Source: Tissierella_B sp964485455 (lineage in GTDB: Bacteria > Bacillota > Clostridia > Tissierellales > Tissierellaceae). From it: DNA of 7,384 nucleotides. The first letter of the stretch is position 1, and each line of letters starts with the position of its first letter. Below the pieces are notes generated by a model, which did not search any database, was not told where the DNA came from, and saw only the letters and a program-made list of their open reading frames with translations. A program made the translations under genes and the position numbers. The stretch spans positions 1-7,384 of the forward strand of contig CAZAJU010000095.1 of assembly GCA_964485455.1 (NCBI GenBank). Reading direction: 5' to 3'. Shown here piece after piece: positions 1-7,355 of this stretch.

Positions 1-24
1 TTAAAATTAAAAGGATGTGAGTTT

Positions 25-246
25 ATGGCTATTCCTAAGAAAATATTAATTGACCTAATAAATGATTTACCTGATGAAAAAATTGGAAAGGTAATTAGCT
101 TTGTCAGATTTATTAAAGAAGAAGACGACCAAGAACTAGTATTAGAACCTGATGATGAAGAAGATATTATGCGAATTTTAGAAGAAGATATATGGTATAC
201 TTCTGATGAGTTGAAGAAAGAACTTATGGATAATAGAGATGAGTAA
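25..246 (+). CDS. Small acidic antitoxin of a type II toxin-antitoxin pair
   Basis: This 73-aa protein probably binds and neutralises the RelE/ParE-type toxin encoded directly downstream, and may autorepress its own operon. The N-terminal part (about residues 5-32) carries a pattern of the type LIDLINDLPDEK...VISFVRFIKEE. I associate this with short Firmicutes antitoxins in which a helix-rich N-terminus precedes a toxin-binding tail. The middle and C-terminus (about 33-73) are strongly acidic, with runs of D and E, and contain a WYTSDELKKEL segment, as expected of a flexible tail that wraps a basic toxin. The ATG has an AAAGGA Shine-Dalgarno about 9 nt upstream (10-15). The gene overlaps the toxin start by 8 nt (239-246), the usual arrangement for co-translated TA pairs. 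No helix-turn-helix or ribbon-helix-helix is obvious to me, so the subfamily and any DNA-binding role are unassigned. The promoter lies before the window. The antitoxin role rests mainly on context and composition. Confidence 0.75.
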   Translation: MAIPKKILIDLINDLPDEKIGKVISFVRFIKEEDDQELVLEPDDEEDIMRILEEDIWYTSDELKKELMDNRDE

Positions 247-484
247 TATTATATTTTCTAAAGATGTTTTAAAGACCATAAAAACATATGATAACAAAAC
301 ACGTGAAAGAATATTGGCTGCTATTGATGGAATCCCTTTAGGGGATATAAAGAAATTGAAGGGAAACTATTTGCCACCAATATTTAGATTAAGGGTAGGG
401 AAGTATAGAGCTCTTTATTATATGGATGATGATGGTACTATTAGAATAATTAAAATTGATAGTCGCGGAGATGTATATAAGTGA
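239..484 (+). CDS. RelE/ParE-superfamily toxin (probable mRNA interferase)
   Basis: This 81-aa protein looks like a RelE/ParE-fold toxin. RelE members cut mRNA in the ribosomal A site, whereas ParE members poison gyrase; the sequence alone does not decide which applies. The order of elements is typical. An N-terminal strand and two helices (residues 1-38) lead to a basic LKG turn (40-42). Then comes the core FRLRVGKYRALYYMDDDG (49-66, with R50, R52, K55 and R57), and finally a strand ending in SRGDVYK (75-81). The closing arginine plus tyrosine (R76, Y80) match the conserved C-terminal R..(V)Y pattern of RelE relatives, which favours an RNase. The protein is basic, complementing the acidic antitoxin that overlaps its start. 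No strong Shine-Dalgarno is seen before the ATG (only AGAG near 234-237), so translation is probably coupled to that of the antitoxin. The length is normal and no residues appear missing. The TGA stop is immediately absorbed into a terminator hairpin. Confidence 0.85.
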   Translation: MSNIIFSKDVLKTIKTYDNKTRERILAAIDGIPLGDIKKLKGNYLPPIFRLRVGKYRALYYMDDDGTIRIIKIDSRGDVYK

Positions 485-520
485 TGCCTCTTAATTTCTT
501 TAAGAGGTATTTTTGTATTT
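484..520 (+). terminator. Rho-independent terminator of the toxin-antitoxin operon
   Basis: An 11-bp stem is formed by 484-494 and 500-510. It has one G-U wobble (486 with 508) and a 5-nt loop (TTTCT), and is followed by a T-rich tail at 510-520 interrupted by G515 and A517. The core pairs CCTC with GAGG. The hairpin begins on the last base of the toxin stop codon, so it should end transcription of the TA pair before the jet operon. The reverse strand has no matching T tract, so it should act in one direction only. Confidence 0.75.
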
Positions 521-541
521 AAAACTATGACTATATATAGT
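513..541 (+). promoter_or_regulatory. Candidate sigma-A-type promoter for the jet operon
   Basis: A TTGTAT box (513-518, matching TTGACA at its first three bases) lies 17 nt before TATAGT (536-541, five of six matches to TATAAT). The predicted transcription start is near 548, giving a leader of about 100 nt before jetA. The -35 box overlaps the T tract of the upstream terminator. A weaker alternative is TTGTTT at 562-567 with TATAGG at 585-590, also spaced 17 nt. AT-rich DNA gives many such matches by chance, so this is only a candidate. Confidence 0.3.
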
Positions 542-639
542 ATTATTAAATCTAGTAGTGTTTGTTTAAGGGAGATATCTGATTTATAGGTCTATCTATC
601 AAAAAATTAGCAATACTCATTAATAAGGGACATTTCAAC
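542..639 (+). other. Leader region upstream of jetA, no gene seen
   Basis: I see no ORF, RNA gene or recognisable riboswitch here. Two short palindromic elements occur: AGATATCT at 573-580 and ATAG-GT-CTAT at 586-595. They could be half-sites for a regulator, but elements this short are common in AT-rich DNA. The jetA reading frame is open upstream only to a TGA at 580-582. No ATG, GTG or TTG codon lies in that frame between the TGA and 652. Confidence 0.4.
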
Positions 640-645
640 GGAGGA
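640..645 (+). promoter_or_regulatory. Ribosome-binding site fixing the TTG start of jetA
   Basis: GGAGGA is a strong match to the anti-Shine-Dalgarno, and the GGAGG core ends 7 nt before TTG at 652. No other usable start codon lies in this frame before the upstream stop. The site therefore decides the otherwise unusual TTG start. The same GGAGG-plus-7 spacing precedes jetB and jetC. Confidence 0.8.
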
Positions 646-651
646 ATTATA

Positions 652-2139
652 TTGTTTATTAACCAAAAACTTTTAAAGCCAATAGAGGAAACTAAATATA
701 TGACTGCGGAAAACGCTTGGAGATATAGGACTATACTCAGGTTTTTCTATCTTCAATATGAAAAGATGAAGTATTGGATGTACAAGGAAGATGTATTTGA
801 AGAGCTAAAAAAGCATAGTGAATTCGCAGATTACACCTTGGATAATTTAAAACAGGATTTAGATGTACTGGTAACATGGAGAAATCTAGCACCTATTCAA
901 GATACATCGAAGGTATCAACAGTTGAGGAATTTAAGAACAAACAGTTTAGATACCAGCTATCCGAATATTCCGTTGAAATAGAAAGAATGACAATAAAAC
1001 TTGAAAATTTATTTGTGGAAAACGCCTCCCTAGAACCTTCCCTTTTGGAAAGACTTAAAGAAGAACTTCAAAAGTTCACTAAGATGATTCATGAGGATGA
1101 TAAAACAGTAGGCTCTTGGTGGAGGGATTTAAATAATGACTTTAGAAGGCTTAATCAGAACTACCAAGATTATATCGGAGATTTTCATAGCCTAAGGGCA
1201 GAAGAAATGATGAAAACTAAGGAATTTCTCATATATAAGGACAGGTTTATAGATTATTTGAGGGACTTTATCAAAAGCCTTCAATACAATGTAAACGTAA
1301 TAGAAAGTATCCTAAAAAATATCGGAGAATCGGAAGAGAGGATGGTTTTTGAAAAGATATTTGCTTATGAAATGTCTATTCCAAGACTGGATGGATCCAA
1401 TGATAATGAAATGATTATAGATAACATAAAAGGTAAATGGAAGAGCATTAAGGAATGGTTTTTGGACAATAACGGTAAGGAAAGCGAAGCCTTCAGATTG
1501 TTTGATATGACTAATGAAATCATTCGTAAAATAACCAGGTTTGCTGCCCACATATCCGAGAGCAGAAATAGTGCTGCTAATCGTAAGGAAGAATATAAAA
1601 AGTTGGCTGAATTGTTCCTATCATGTGATGATTTATCTCATGCTCACAAACTATCTTCCCTATCCTTTGGTATACTTAGTCCCAAACATATAAGAGGGGA
1701 CTTTGAAAGGGAAACTGATAGTATAAATTCAGGAATTTTTGAAGAGGTGCCATATACATACACCATTAGACCTAGAAGTAGGAATTTGAGAGAAAGAGGA
1801 ATAAAGAGCCCCATTATATCTAAGGAGGATAAAAAAGCCCATACCAAAAAGAGGATTATGGAAGAAAGGCAGAAAGAGAAAGAGCTGATGGAAAGCTATA
1901 TAAGTGACGGGATTATTTCTTTTGAGGCTCTTCCTATCATCGACTCTCAAGTTAGGACAACTCTTCTAAGATGGTTGTCTAAGGGACTTAGTCATAAGGA
2001 TTATAAGGGTAAAACCGAATATGGAAGAGAATTTGAGGTTCTATTGCCCAAGAGCAATAAACGTTGCAGAGTAATTTGTGAAGATAGAGAAATTGAAATG
2101 CCAGCCTTCCGATTATTGTTCACCGAGGAGGCTTTTTAA
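652..2139 (+). CDS. jetA: JetA, kleisin-like subunit of type I Wadjet (DUF2397/TIGR02677 family)
   Basis: JetA is the kleisin of the Wadjet SMC complex. In characterised systems it bridges the two JetC heads, recruits JetB, and so closes the DNA-extruding ring that defends against plasmids. The 495-aa length fits the family as I recall it. Residues 17-110 look like the family's N-terminal winged-helix region: MTAENAWRYRTILRFFY, then LVTWRNL (73-79), a D-T..V-S-T segment (84-90) and YQLS (101-104). A long helical middle (about 111-350) has heptad-like spacing. A basic, charged linker (about 380-413, rich in K, R and E) follows. The C-terminus (about 424-495) resembles the second winged helix that contacts the SMC head cap. 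The start is TTG, chosen for the perfectly spaced GGAGG and the lack of any alternative. The TAA stop overlaps the jetB ATG by one base, so the two are translationally coupled. I see no transmembrane segment or frameshift. The family assignment comes from recalled motif patterns, strongly supported by the three-gene order. Confidence 0.93.
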   Translation: MFINQKLLKPIEETKYMTAENAWRYRTILRFFYLQYEKMKYWMYKEDVFEELKKHSEFADYTLDNLKQDLDVLVTWRNLAPIQDTSKVSTVEEFKNKQFRYQLSEYSVEIERMTIKLENLFVENASLEPSLLERLKEELQKFTKMIHEDDKTVGSWWRDLNNDFRRLNQNYQDYIGDFHSLRAEEMMKTKEFLIYKDRFIDYLRDFIKSLQYNVNVIESILKNIGESEERMVFEKIFAYEMSIPRLDGSNDNEMIIDNIKGKWKSIKEWFLDNNGKESEAFRLFDMTNEIIRKITRFAAHISESRNSAANRKEEYKKLAELFLSCDDLSHAHKLSSLSFGILSPKHIRGDFERETDSINSGIFEEVPYTYTIRPRSRNLRERGIKSPIISKEDKKAHTKKRIMEERQKEKELMESYISDGIISFEALPIIDSQVRTTLLRWLSKGLSHKDYKGKTEYGREFEVLLPKSNKRCRVICEDREIEMPAFRLLFTEEAF

Positions 2140-3284
2140 TGAGGTCTTTAGAAAAGCTTATAGAAAATTATTGGATATTAAAGGATGAGGACAAGGACCT
2201 ATATTATAGTGTTAAGGACAGTCTGCCGGAATATAAGGATTTTTTAAATGAAAAGTTAGGCTATTATGTCATTGTAAATCCTAGTTTAATAAAGTTGGAG
2301 AAGCTCCCGGGGAAAGCCGAGCCTTGGATGGGGATAAGGGACTTTGATTCCACGATGGAATATGGATTTTTATGCTTGCTCCTTATGTTTCTTGAGGATA
2401 TGGAAAAAGAAGACCAGTTTGTATTGTCCGGCATTACCGAGTTTATACAGGGGAATTATCCGGAAGGTGAGAAGATAGATTGGACTCTATATAAGCATAG
2501 GAGATCTCTTATAAAAACTTTAAGGTTTGCTGCCGCTATAGGGCTTATCAAAGTAAATGACGGAGATGAGCAAAGCTTTGCTAATGATGAGAATACGGAA
2601 ATCCTATACGAAAGCACGGGAGCCTCAAGATATTTTGTACGGAATTTTACTTCCAGTATTTTGAGTTATTCTTCTTATAGGGATTTGGAGAAAAATGATT
2701 TAGAGGACATCAACATAGAACGAGGCATTTTAAGAAGGCATAGGGTCTATAGAAGACTGTTAATGTCACCTATTGTATATAATGAGGGGCCCGATGATGC
2801 GGATTATGCCTATATAAAGAATTTTAGAAATGTAATTGAGAATGATTTTGAGAAAAACTTAGGCCTTCCGCTACATGCCCATAGAAATGGGGCTATGCTT
2901 GTATTGCCTGAGAGCCACAGCTTTAGTGATGTATTCCCTAACAATAAAACTATTAGCGATATAGTCCTTCAGATGAATATGCTAATAAGGGACTATATTG
3001 AAAGGAATCTAGTAACTCTAGAAAAAAACGATAGCTCTACTCTATCGGTAGTTGACTTTGAGGGGATAGTTATTAAATTGAAGGAAGAAAACAGTAAAGG
3101 CTGGAGTAAGGAATATCGGGAGATGTCCATAGATAAGCTCTGCCTTGACATCATTAACTTTATGGAAGACTTTAATATGGCCGAGGCTATAAATGGGGGA
3201 AGAGAGATAAGACTCTTACCTCTTTGCGGGAAATTAGTAGGGGCTTATTCAAAGGACTTTAAAAAGAAAATCGAGGAGGAGTAA
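2139..3284 (+). CDS. jetB: JetB, MukE-like KITE subunit of type I Wadjet (DUF2398/TIGR02678 family)
   Basis: JetB is the KITE-type winged-helix protein that, in studied Wadjet complexes, dimerises on the JetA kleisin and helps hold DNA against the JetC heads. The 381-aa length is normal for the family. Recognisable family stretches are KAEPWMGIRDFDSTMEYG (59-76), which leads into a helical block; RRSLIKTLRFAAAIGLIKV (about 125-143), a winged-helix-like element; TEILYESTGASRYF (153-166); and RRHRVYRRL (199-207), followed by a Y-rich conserved segment and a LVLPE strand near 255. The ATG overlaps the jetA stop in a TAATG junction. GAGGAGG at 2125-2131, inside the jetA coding end, sits 7 nt upstream. 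A run of seven A (3022-3028) lies mid-gene without disrupting the frame. The C-terminus is lysine- and glutamate-rich because it encodes the jetC Shine-Dalgarno. I infer function from family pattern and operon position, not from a catalytic motif, as none is expected. Confidence 0.93.
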   Translation: MRSLEKLIENYWILKDEDKDLYYSVKDSLPEYKDFLNEKLGYYVIVNPSLIKLEKLPGKAEPWMGIRDFDSTMEYGFLCLLLMFLEDMEKEDQFVLSGITEFIQGNYPEGEKIDWTLYKHRRSLIKTLRFAAAIGLIKVNDGDEQSFANDENTEILYESTGASRYFVRNFTSSILSYSSYRDLEKNDLEDINIERGILRRHRVYRRLLMSPIVYNEGPDDADYAYIKNFRNVIENDFEKNLGLPLHAHRNGAMLVLPESHSFSDVFPNNKTISDIVLQMNMLIRDYIERNLVTLEKNDSSTLSVVDFEGIVIKLKEENSKGWSKEYREMSIDKLCLDIINFMEDFNMAEAINGGREIRLLPLCGKLVGAYSKDFKKKIEEE

Positions 3285-3287
3285 ACC

Positions 3288-6200
3288 ATGAGTAATAGAT
3301 GGTATATAAATAGAGTGGGCTTGTTGAACTTTTGGTATTACGACGAAGAGGTTTTTGACTTTTCAGACGGAAAACTTCTATTACGTGGCTCAAACGGCTC
3401 AGGAAAATCCGTTACAATGCAGAGTTTCATCCCCCTTCTCCTTGATGGAAACAAGAGCCCTGAAAGGTTGGACCCTTTTGGATCAAAGGCCAGAAGGCTG
3501 GAGAACTATTTGCTCACGGAAGATGATGAAGAAATAGAAGAAAGAACTGCTTATTTACATATGGAGTTTATGAAGGAAAGTAGTTCAAACTGCCTTACTA
3601 TAGGAATGGGCTTCAAAGCTCAAAGGGGAAAGAGCCTTAAATCATGGGGCTTTGCCATAACAGACGGTAGAAGGGTTGGACAGGATTTCTTTCTTTATAA
3701 GGATATGGGAGATAAGATTCCCTTAAGTAAGAAGGAGCTGGAAAATCGCATAGGCAGTGGAGGCATGGTGAAGGAAGGTCAAGGAGAATATATGAAGATG
3801 GTAAATGACCTTCTCTTCGGATTTGATGAAATAGAGGAATATGATGAGATGATTAAGTTGTTAATCCAGCTTAGGAGTCCAAAACTGTCCAAGGAATTCA
3901 AACCTACTGTAGTATATGAGATTTTGGAAAATTCACTTCAACAACTCTCAGAAGATGACTTAAGGCCTATGTCAGAGGCTATTGAAAACATGGACAATAT
4001 CAAAGGCAGATTAGAGGTTTTAAAGGATAGCAAAAGGGCGGCAGAGAAGATAGAAGATATTTATGATAAATATAATAGATTCATCCTTTATGATAAAGCT
4101 AAAAACTATATAAACACTAATGATGACTATGAGAAACTTTTGTCTGAAAGAAAAGTCCTTGAAGATAAAAGAGACAAGTCCAAGTTAGAGTATGAGAAGG
4201 CAGAAAAAACCCTCGCAGAACTAAAGGAAAAGCAACGTTTAACCGCTGAAAAGAAAAAGGAACTGGATGTTCATGACAGTTTAAGAATTAAGGAAAAGAT
4301 TTTTGAGTTGGAGGGGAAGATAGAGGACGGACAAAAGGAATTAGACCAAAAATCCCTTCAATTGAATAATAAGAAGGTTCGGGAAAGACAACTAAATAAG
4401 AAGATAAAGGATTATAAATACAATGTGGAAAGGCAAACCGATGAAATGCTAGGTCTTCTTGAGGACATGGATGAACTATCCTTGGAATTTGCCTTTGATG
4501 AGCAAGGTTTTATGAAGGCAGAGCTGGAGAAGGAGCCCCATAGTCGATATGATTTTTCCTATATAAATGAAAGATATAGGGATTATAGTGAAAAATTATT
4601 AAAGGCCAGGGATGCCATTGGAGATAGCGTCAGACAAAATAAGGAATATGATGATGCTCTATTAGCACTGGATAAGGTCAGAGAAGAAGTTCGTATAAAG
4701 GAGAAATTTCTTGAAGAGACAGACCTTCAATTATCTGAAACCAAGGAGGAATTGATTGAAGAAATCTATAATTGGAAAAGAGATAATGAAGAGCTACTAG
4801 TAGAAGATGATGCGCTTGTTAGAATCTCAAGAGAAATATTGAATTTTCAAGATGAGAGCAGCTTTGATGATGTAATTAATATCATAAGAGAAATTTTAAC
4901 CCAGAAACAAGCTCTATTGAATAAGGAAATGTCATCATTGGATGCTAAGATAGAAGGCCTAAAAGAGGAAAAACAAGAGATAGAGAAGTACTTAGAGGAA
5001 TGGAAGAATAAAAAGGAGATTGAGCCTGAAAGAGAGGAAAAGATTCTAGCCCATAGAAAGCTATTAAGGGAAAAGAAAATACCTTTTATACCCTTTTACA
5101 AGGCCATTGATTTTAAGGATGAGCTGGCTGGTGAGCTCAGAGGAAGACTTGAAGAAGCTCTCTTGGATATGGGGTTACTGGATGCTTTGATTATACCGGA
5201 CAAGTATAAAAAGGAAGCTCTTTTAATGGATCCTAATATGGGGGATAGGTATATCTTTTCTTCCCCTAATCTCTTTGCCCATAGTCTTGGGGAATTCTTT
5301 AAATTAGAGAAGGTTGAAAGTCCTGGAATTGAACATATAGACATAGATAATGCCTTAAAGAGTATATTTCTTGAAGAAGATGAAGGCTCCGTATTTGTCA
5401 ATGAAAGGGGAGAATATGGGCTGGGGATCTTAAGGGGAAAAACCACCAGTGAATATACTCCAAAATTCATCGGCTCAACAGCCAGAGAAAGAGCACGTCA
5501 TGAGAAAATACTCTTGTTGACTAAGGAACTACTTGCTATTGAGGAGAAGATTCAAAGTCTTTGGGATGAGAGAAATAGTATAAGTAAGAGGCTGGGAGAA
5601 CTTCAAAGGGAATACATAGCATTTCCCGGCGATAAGGACCTTAGGGTAGCCATAAATGTTCTAAGAAATGCAAGATTCGATTTAAATAAAGCCAATGAAA
5701 ATATGGAGGGAAAGAAAGTCCTAACCCAAATAATATATAGCAAGTTGACAGAACTAAATCAAAAGGTCCTGGAACTTACTAAGAAGATAAGTCTTCCCGT
5801 AGATTTGAATATATATAATAAGGCCATAAACTCCGGTATTGAATACAGAGATTTTCTTTCAAACTTGAAAAACCTAAATGTAAATATTATTGGAAATATA
5901 GAGTTAATGAACAACTCAGAAGAAGAATGGGAAATTGTCCTTGTGGATATAGAGAACTTAAGCGGAGATATACATCAATTATTTAGCAAAAACAAGGAAG
6001 CAGAAAATTCCAGGAAGCTTTTGCAAGAGCAGTTAAACCTCACGGATTATAAGGAAATCGAAAAAGAGATAGATGAATGTTTAAAATTACTGAATGACCT
6101 CCCTAGCTTAATAGAAGATCAGGTTCAAAGGGAAGCTACAGAAAAAGCAAGTCATAGTCAGTCCTTGGATAAATTGGATGAATTAGATGAAAAAATTGTA

Positions 6201-7355
6201 GCTAAGGAGACCCTATTAAGACTACAAAGGGATATTTTTTCACAGGAATTTAGTCTGAATTATTGCAAGCTCAAGGAATTTGAGGAAACATTTAAAAATG
6301 CTAATGGGGTTTTAAATGAAATTAAGATTCAGGAAAAACATGATAAGGAATCCCTAAGTCAACAGCTTTTTAGTAAGTTTTCGGAAAACAACCAATTTCT
6401 AAGGGAATACATCTTAAGAATAGATAATATTTTTGATATGGATGATGGAGAAGGCATTCAGGAGAATTTACCTAAAGGGAAGAGGCTGTATATTAAGGGG
6501 AAAGTGCGAGGTAAGGAAATAGATTTTTATGAGCTACTAAACTTTATAGAAGAAGGAATTGCAGAAAATGAGGGCCTGTTAAGGGAAAGCGATAGGCAGC
6601 TCTTTGAAGATATCCTGGTAAATACAATCAGTAAGAAGATTAGGGCTAAAATCTATCATAGTCAAAAATGGGTCTATAATATGAATGACCTGATGGAAAA
6701 TATGAATACTTCCAGTGGTTTATCCTTTAGTCTTAATTGGACCAGTAAAAAGGCGGAAAGTGAAGGCCAGCTTGACACCAAGGAATTGGTAGACCTTTTA
6801 AAGATGGAAGGAAGCCTTATGAAGGAATCTGATCTTAATAAACTATCGGAGCATTTTCGGTCCAAGATTGCAGAAGCCCGAAGACTGCAAGAGGATTCAG
6901 GAAAGAATCAATCCTTCCATAGTATTATGCGGGAGATTCTAGATTACAGAAAGTGGTTTGAATTCAAACTCTTCTTTAGAAAGACTGGACAGAATAAAAA
7001 GGAGCTCACCAACAATGGTTTTTATCAATTCAGTGGTGGAGAAAAGGCAATGGCCATGTATGTTCCGCTGTTTTCTGCAGTCTATGCAAGATATGAGGGG
7101 GCTAGGATAGACTGTCCAAGGATTATATCCCTTGATGAGGCTTTTGCAGGCGTAGATGAGAAGAATATCCGAGATATGTTTCGACTTTTACACGAGCTGG
7201 ATTTGGATTATATGATAAATTCTCAGATTCTTTGGGGAGATTATGACACTGTGCCTTCTCTTGCCATCAGCGAATTATTCCGTCCCGATAATGCAAATTA
7301 TGTTGCGGTTATGAGATACCATTGGAATGGAAAAGTAAAGGAGCTATTGGTATAG
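3288..7355 (+). CDS. jetC: JetC, SMC-like ATPase motor of type I Wadjet (TIGR02680 family)
   Basis: JetC is the ATP-driven motor of the complex: a dimer that extrudes DNA loops and presents small circular DNA to the JetD nuclease. All ABC/SMC head motifs are visible. Walker A is GSNGSGKS at residues 34-41. The ABC signature is FSGGEK at 1248-1253. Walker B is IISLDEAF at 1279-1286, with D1283 and catalytic E1284, followed by a D-loop around AGVDEKN (1287-1293). Charged coiled-coil arms (about 225-595 and 745-1060) flank a globular hinge (about 598-742) that ends in a KFIGSTARERARHEK segment typical of this family as I recall it. The hinge contains no cysteine, so it is not a Rad50-type CxxC zinc hook. 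A segment near 1098-1150 (SQKWVYNMNDLM and neighbours) is the MukB/SbcC-like start of the C-terminal head. The full length of 1355 aa fits the family. GAGGAGGA at 3273-3280 lies 7 nt before the ATG, and the gap after jetB is 3 nt. No motif is missing, so it should be an active ATPase. Confidence 0.97.
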   Translation: MSNRWYINRVGLLNFWYYDEEVFDFSDGKLLLRGSNGSGKSVTMQSFIPLLLDGNKSPERLDPFGSKARRLENYLLTEDDEEIEERTAYLHMEFMKESSSNCLTIGMGFKAQRGKSLKSWGFAITDGRRVGQDFFLYKDMGDKIPLSKKELENRIGSGGMVKEGQGEYMKMVNDLLFGFDEIEEYDEMIKLLIQLRSPKLSKEFKPTVVYEILENSLQQLSEDDLRPMSEAIENMDNIKGRLEVLKDSKRAAEKIEDIYDKYNRFILYDKAKNYINTNDDYEKLLSERKVLEDKRDKSKLEYEKAEKTLAELKEKQRLTAEKKKELDVHDSLRIKEKIFELEGKIEDGQKELDQKSLQLNNKKVRERQLNKKIKDYKYNVERQTDEMLGLLEDMDELSLEFAFDEQGFMKAELEKEPHSRYDFSYINERYRDYSEKLLKARDAIGDSVRQNKEYDDALLALDKVREEVRIKEKFLEETDLQLSETKEELIEEIYNWKRDNEELLVEDDALVRISREILNFQDESSFDDVINIIREILTQKQALLNKEMSSLDAKIEGLKEEKQEIEKYLEEWKNKKEIEPEREEKILAHRKLLREKKIPFIPFYKAIDFKDELAGELRGRLEEALLDMGLLDALIIPDKYKKEALLMDPNMGDRYIFSSPNLFAHSLGEFFKLEKVESPGIEHIDIDNALKSIFLEEDEGSVFVNERGEYGLGILRGKTTSEYTPKFIGSTARERARHEKILLLTKELLAIEEKIQSLWDERNSISKRLGELQREYIAFPGDKDLRVAINVLRNARFDLNKANENMEGKKVLTQIIYSKLTELNQKVLELTKKISLPVDLNIYNKAINSGIEYRDFLSNLKNLNVNIIGNIELMNNSEEEWEIVLVDIENLSGDIHQLFSKNKEAENSRKLLQEQLNLTDYKEIEKEIDECLKLLNDLPSLIEDQVQREATEKASHSQSLDKLDELDEKIVAKETLLRLQRDIFSQEFSLNYCKLKEFEETFKNANGVLNEIKIQEKHDKESLSQQLFSKFSENNQFLREYILRIDNIFDMDDGEGIQENLPKGKRLYIKGKVRGKEIDFYELLNFIEEGIAENEGLLRESDRQLFEDILVNTISKKIRAKIYHSQKWVYNMNDLMENMNTSSGLSFSLNWTSKKAESEGQLDTKELVDLLKMEGSLMKESDLNKLSEHFRSKIAEARRLQEDSGKNQSFHSIMREILDYRKWFEFKLFFRKTGQNKKELTNNGFYQFSGGEKAMAMYVPLFSAVYARYEGARIDCPRIISLDEAFAGVDEKNIRDMFRLLHELDLDYMINSQILWGDYDTVPSLAISELFRPDNANYVAVMRYHWNGKVKELLV
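7337..7343 (+). promoter_or_regulatory. Weaker ribosome-binding site before jetD
   Basis: AAAGGAG ends 12 nt before the ATG at 7356 and lies inside the jetC coding end. Both match and spacing are poorer than the GAGGAGG-plus-7 sites of jetB and jetC. Initiation of the last gene probably depends partly on ribosomes terminating at the jetC TAG directly in front of it. Confidence 0.5.

Noticed and set aside
1312..1950. Several overlapping 62-79-codon frames on the - strand within jetA
   Set aside because: They overlap one another and the clearly coding jetA frame, with no family resemblance; treated as shadows.
3022..3028. Run of seven A in jetB, considered as a slippage or phase-variation site
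   Set aside because: The frame continues intact to a normal stop, family patterns lie on the same frame, and no stem-loop or alternative product is evident; such runs are common at this base composition.
3355..3537. 60-codon + strand frame over the JetC Walker A region
   Set aside because: Alternative frame of a highly conserved ATPase domain; no separate protein is credible.
5096..5470. 124-codon open frame on the - strand
   Set aside because: It lies wholly inside the jetC hinge coding region, has no convincing RBS or recognisable protein pattern, and is rich in serine, leucine and proline, as expected of antisense shadows of an AT-rich, lysine/glutamate-rich gene.
6674..6865. 63-codon - strand frame in the jetC 3' part
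   Set aside because: Antisense shadow of jetC with no supporting signal.
3288..7355. JetC as Rad50/SbcC or MukB/MksB instead of Wadjet
   Set aside because: No zinc-hook CxxC and no SbcD nuclease neighbour argue against SbcC. The DUF2397/DUF2398-type partners and A-B-C-(D) order argue against MukBEF and MksBEF.
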